Positions 5,175 through 5,253 of a stretch of DNA of 5,253 bases are shown piece by piece. Made by a program: the position numbers and the translations under genes. Source of the stretch: Clostridiales bacterium (GTDB taxonomy: Bacteria; Bacillota; Clostridia; Oscillospirales; Acutalibacteraceae); NCBI GenBank assembly GCA_019418545.1, contig DYBQ01000136.1, forward strand, positions 1 through 5,253. The letters run 5' to 3'. The notes under the pieces were generated by a model. That model made no database searches. It worked only from the letters and a program-made list of their open reading frames with translations, and was not told the origin of the DNA. Position 1 is the first letter of the stretch; each line of letters opens with the position of its first letter.

Positions 5175-5205
5175 AAAGGGATGCCCTGTTTCGGGGCATC
5201 CCTTT
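5175..5205. terminator. Hairpin terminator, probably bidirectional or for a - strand gene
   Basis: AAAGGGATGCCC (5175-5186) pairs perfectly with GGGCATCCCTTT (5194-5205) around a 7-base loop. On the + strand three T's end the stem and no longer run follows; on the - strand the stem ends in TTTTGTTAT, slightly better. No gene end lies close on the left, so it more likely serves a - strand gene from beyond the right edge. A - strand frame ending YSDKSEE-stop (5252-5229) would be placed correctly, but 8 codons are too few to call. Confidence 0.65.
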
Positions 5206-5253
5206 GCATATTATCTTTGAACTTTACTTCACTCCTCACTTTTATCAGAATAC

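Overview
The window looks like a chromosomal segment of an anaerobic Gram-positive bacterium of class Clostridia, possibly Oscillospirales (the order is a guess). The grounds are a rubredoxin end at the left edge, strong AGGAGG-type ribosome binding sites, sigma-A promoters of TTGCAA-17-TATACT type, and a one-piece tmRNA whose PK1-to-tag junction resembles that of Bacillus/Clostridia.

Layout, left to right. Bases 1-96 are the C-terminal end of a rubredoxin or rubredoxin domain (+). A leader of about 110 bases with two small hairpins precedes uraA, a uracil:H+ symporter of the NCS2 family (+, best start 205). A strong, probably bidirectional terminator (1564-1601) separates uraA from a convergent small DUF3892-family gene (-, 1652-1948, GTG start). 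A divergent intergenic region carries a near-consensus promoter for smpB (+, 2126-2593). The tmRNA gene ssrA (2623-2971, CCA encoded) follows directly. SmpB and tmRNA together form the trans-translation ribosome-rescue system. The encoded tag is inferred to be DNNTVAVAA, which gives ADNNTVAVAA once the charging alanine is added.

Beyond the tmRNA 3' end the base composition becomes visibly more A+T-rich. A two-gene operon lies here: a HTH plus ImmA/IrrE-type Zn-metallopeptidase protein (COG2856, 391 aa, HEFSH motif) and a DUF4411 PIN-like nuclease (172 aa). The two overlap by an ATGA. This arrangement fits a type II toxin-antitoxin or defence-like module inserted beside a classic integration hot spot, but no integrase or duplicated tmRNA end is visible in the window. 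The operon's probable promoter has its -35 box inside the right arm of a perfect 14-bp palindrome that also looks like the ssrA terminator. The operon ends at a strong 16-bp-stem terminator. The last 359 bases hold no convincing gene, only hairpins and a likely bidirectional terminator at 5175-5205.

Nothing here is a clearly undescribed system. The points most worth a second look are the tmRNA-adjacent metallopeptidase/PIN-like pair, its promoter-in-palindrome control region, the tmRNA tag, the inverted repeat over the smpB promoter, and the unexplained right-hand noncoding stretch.
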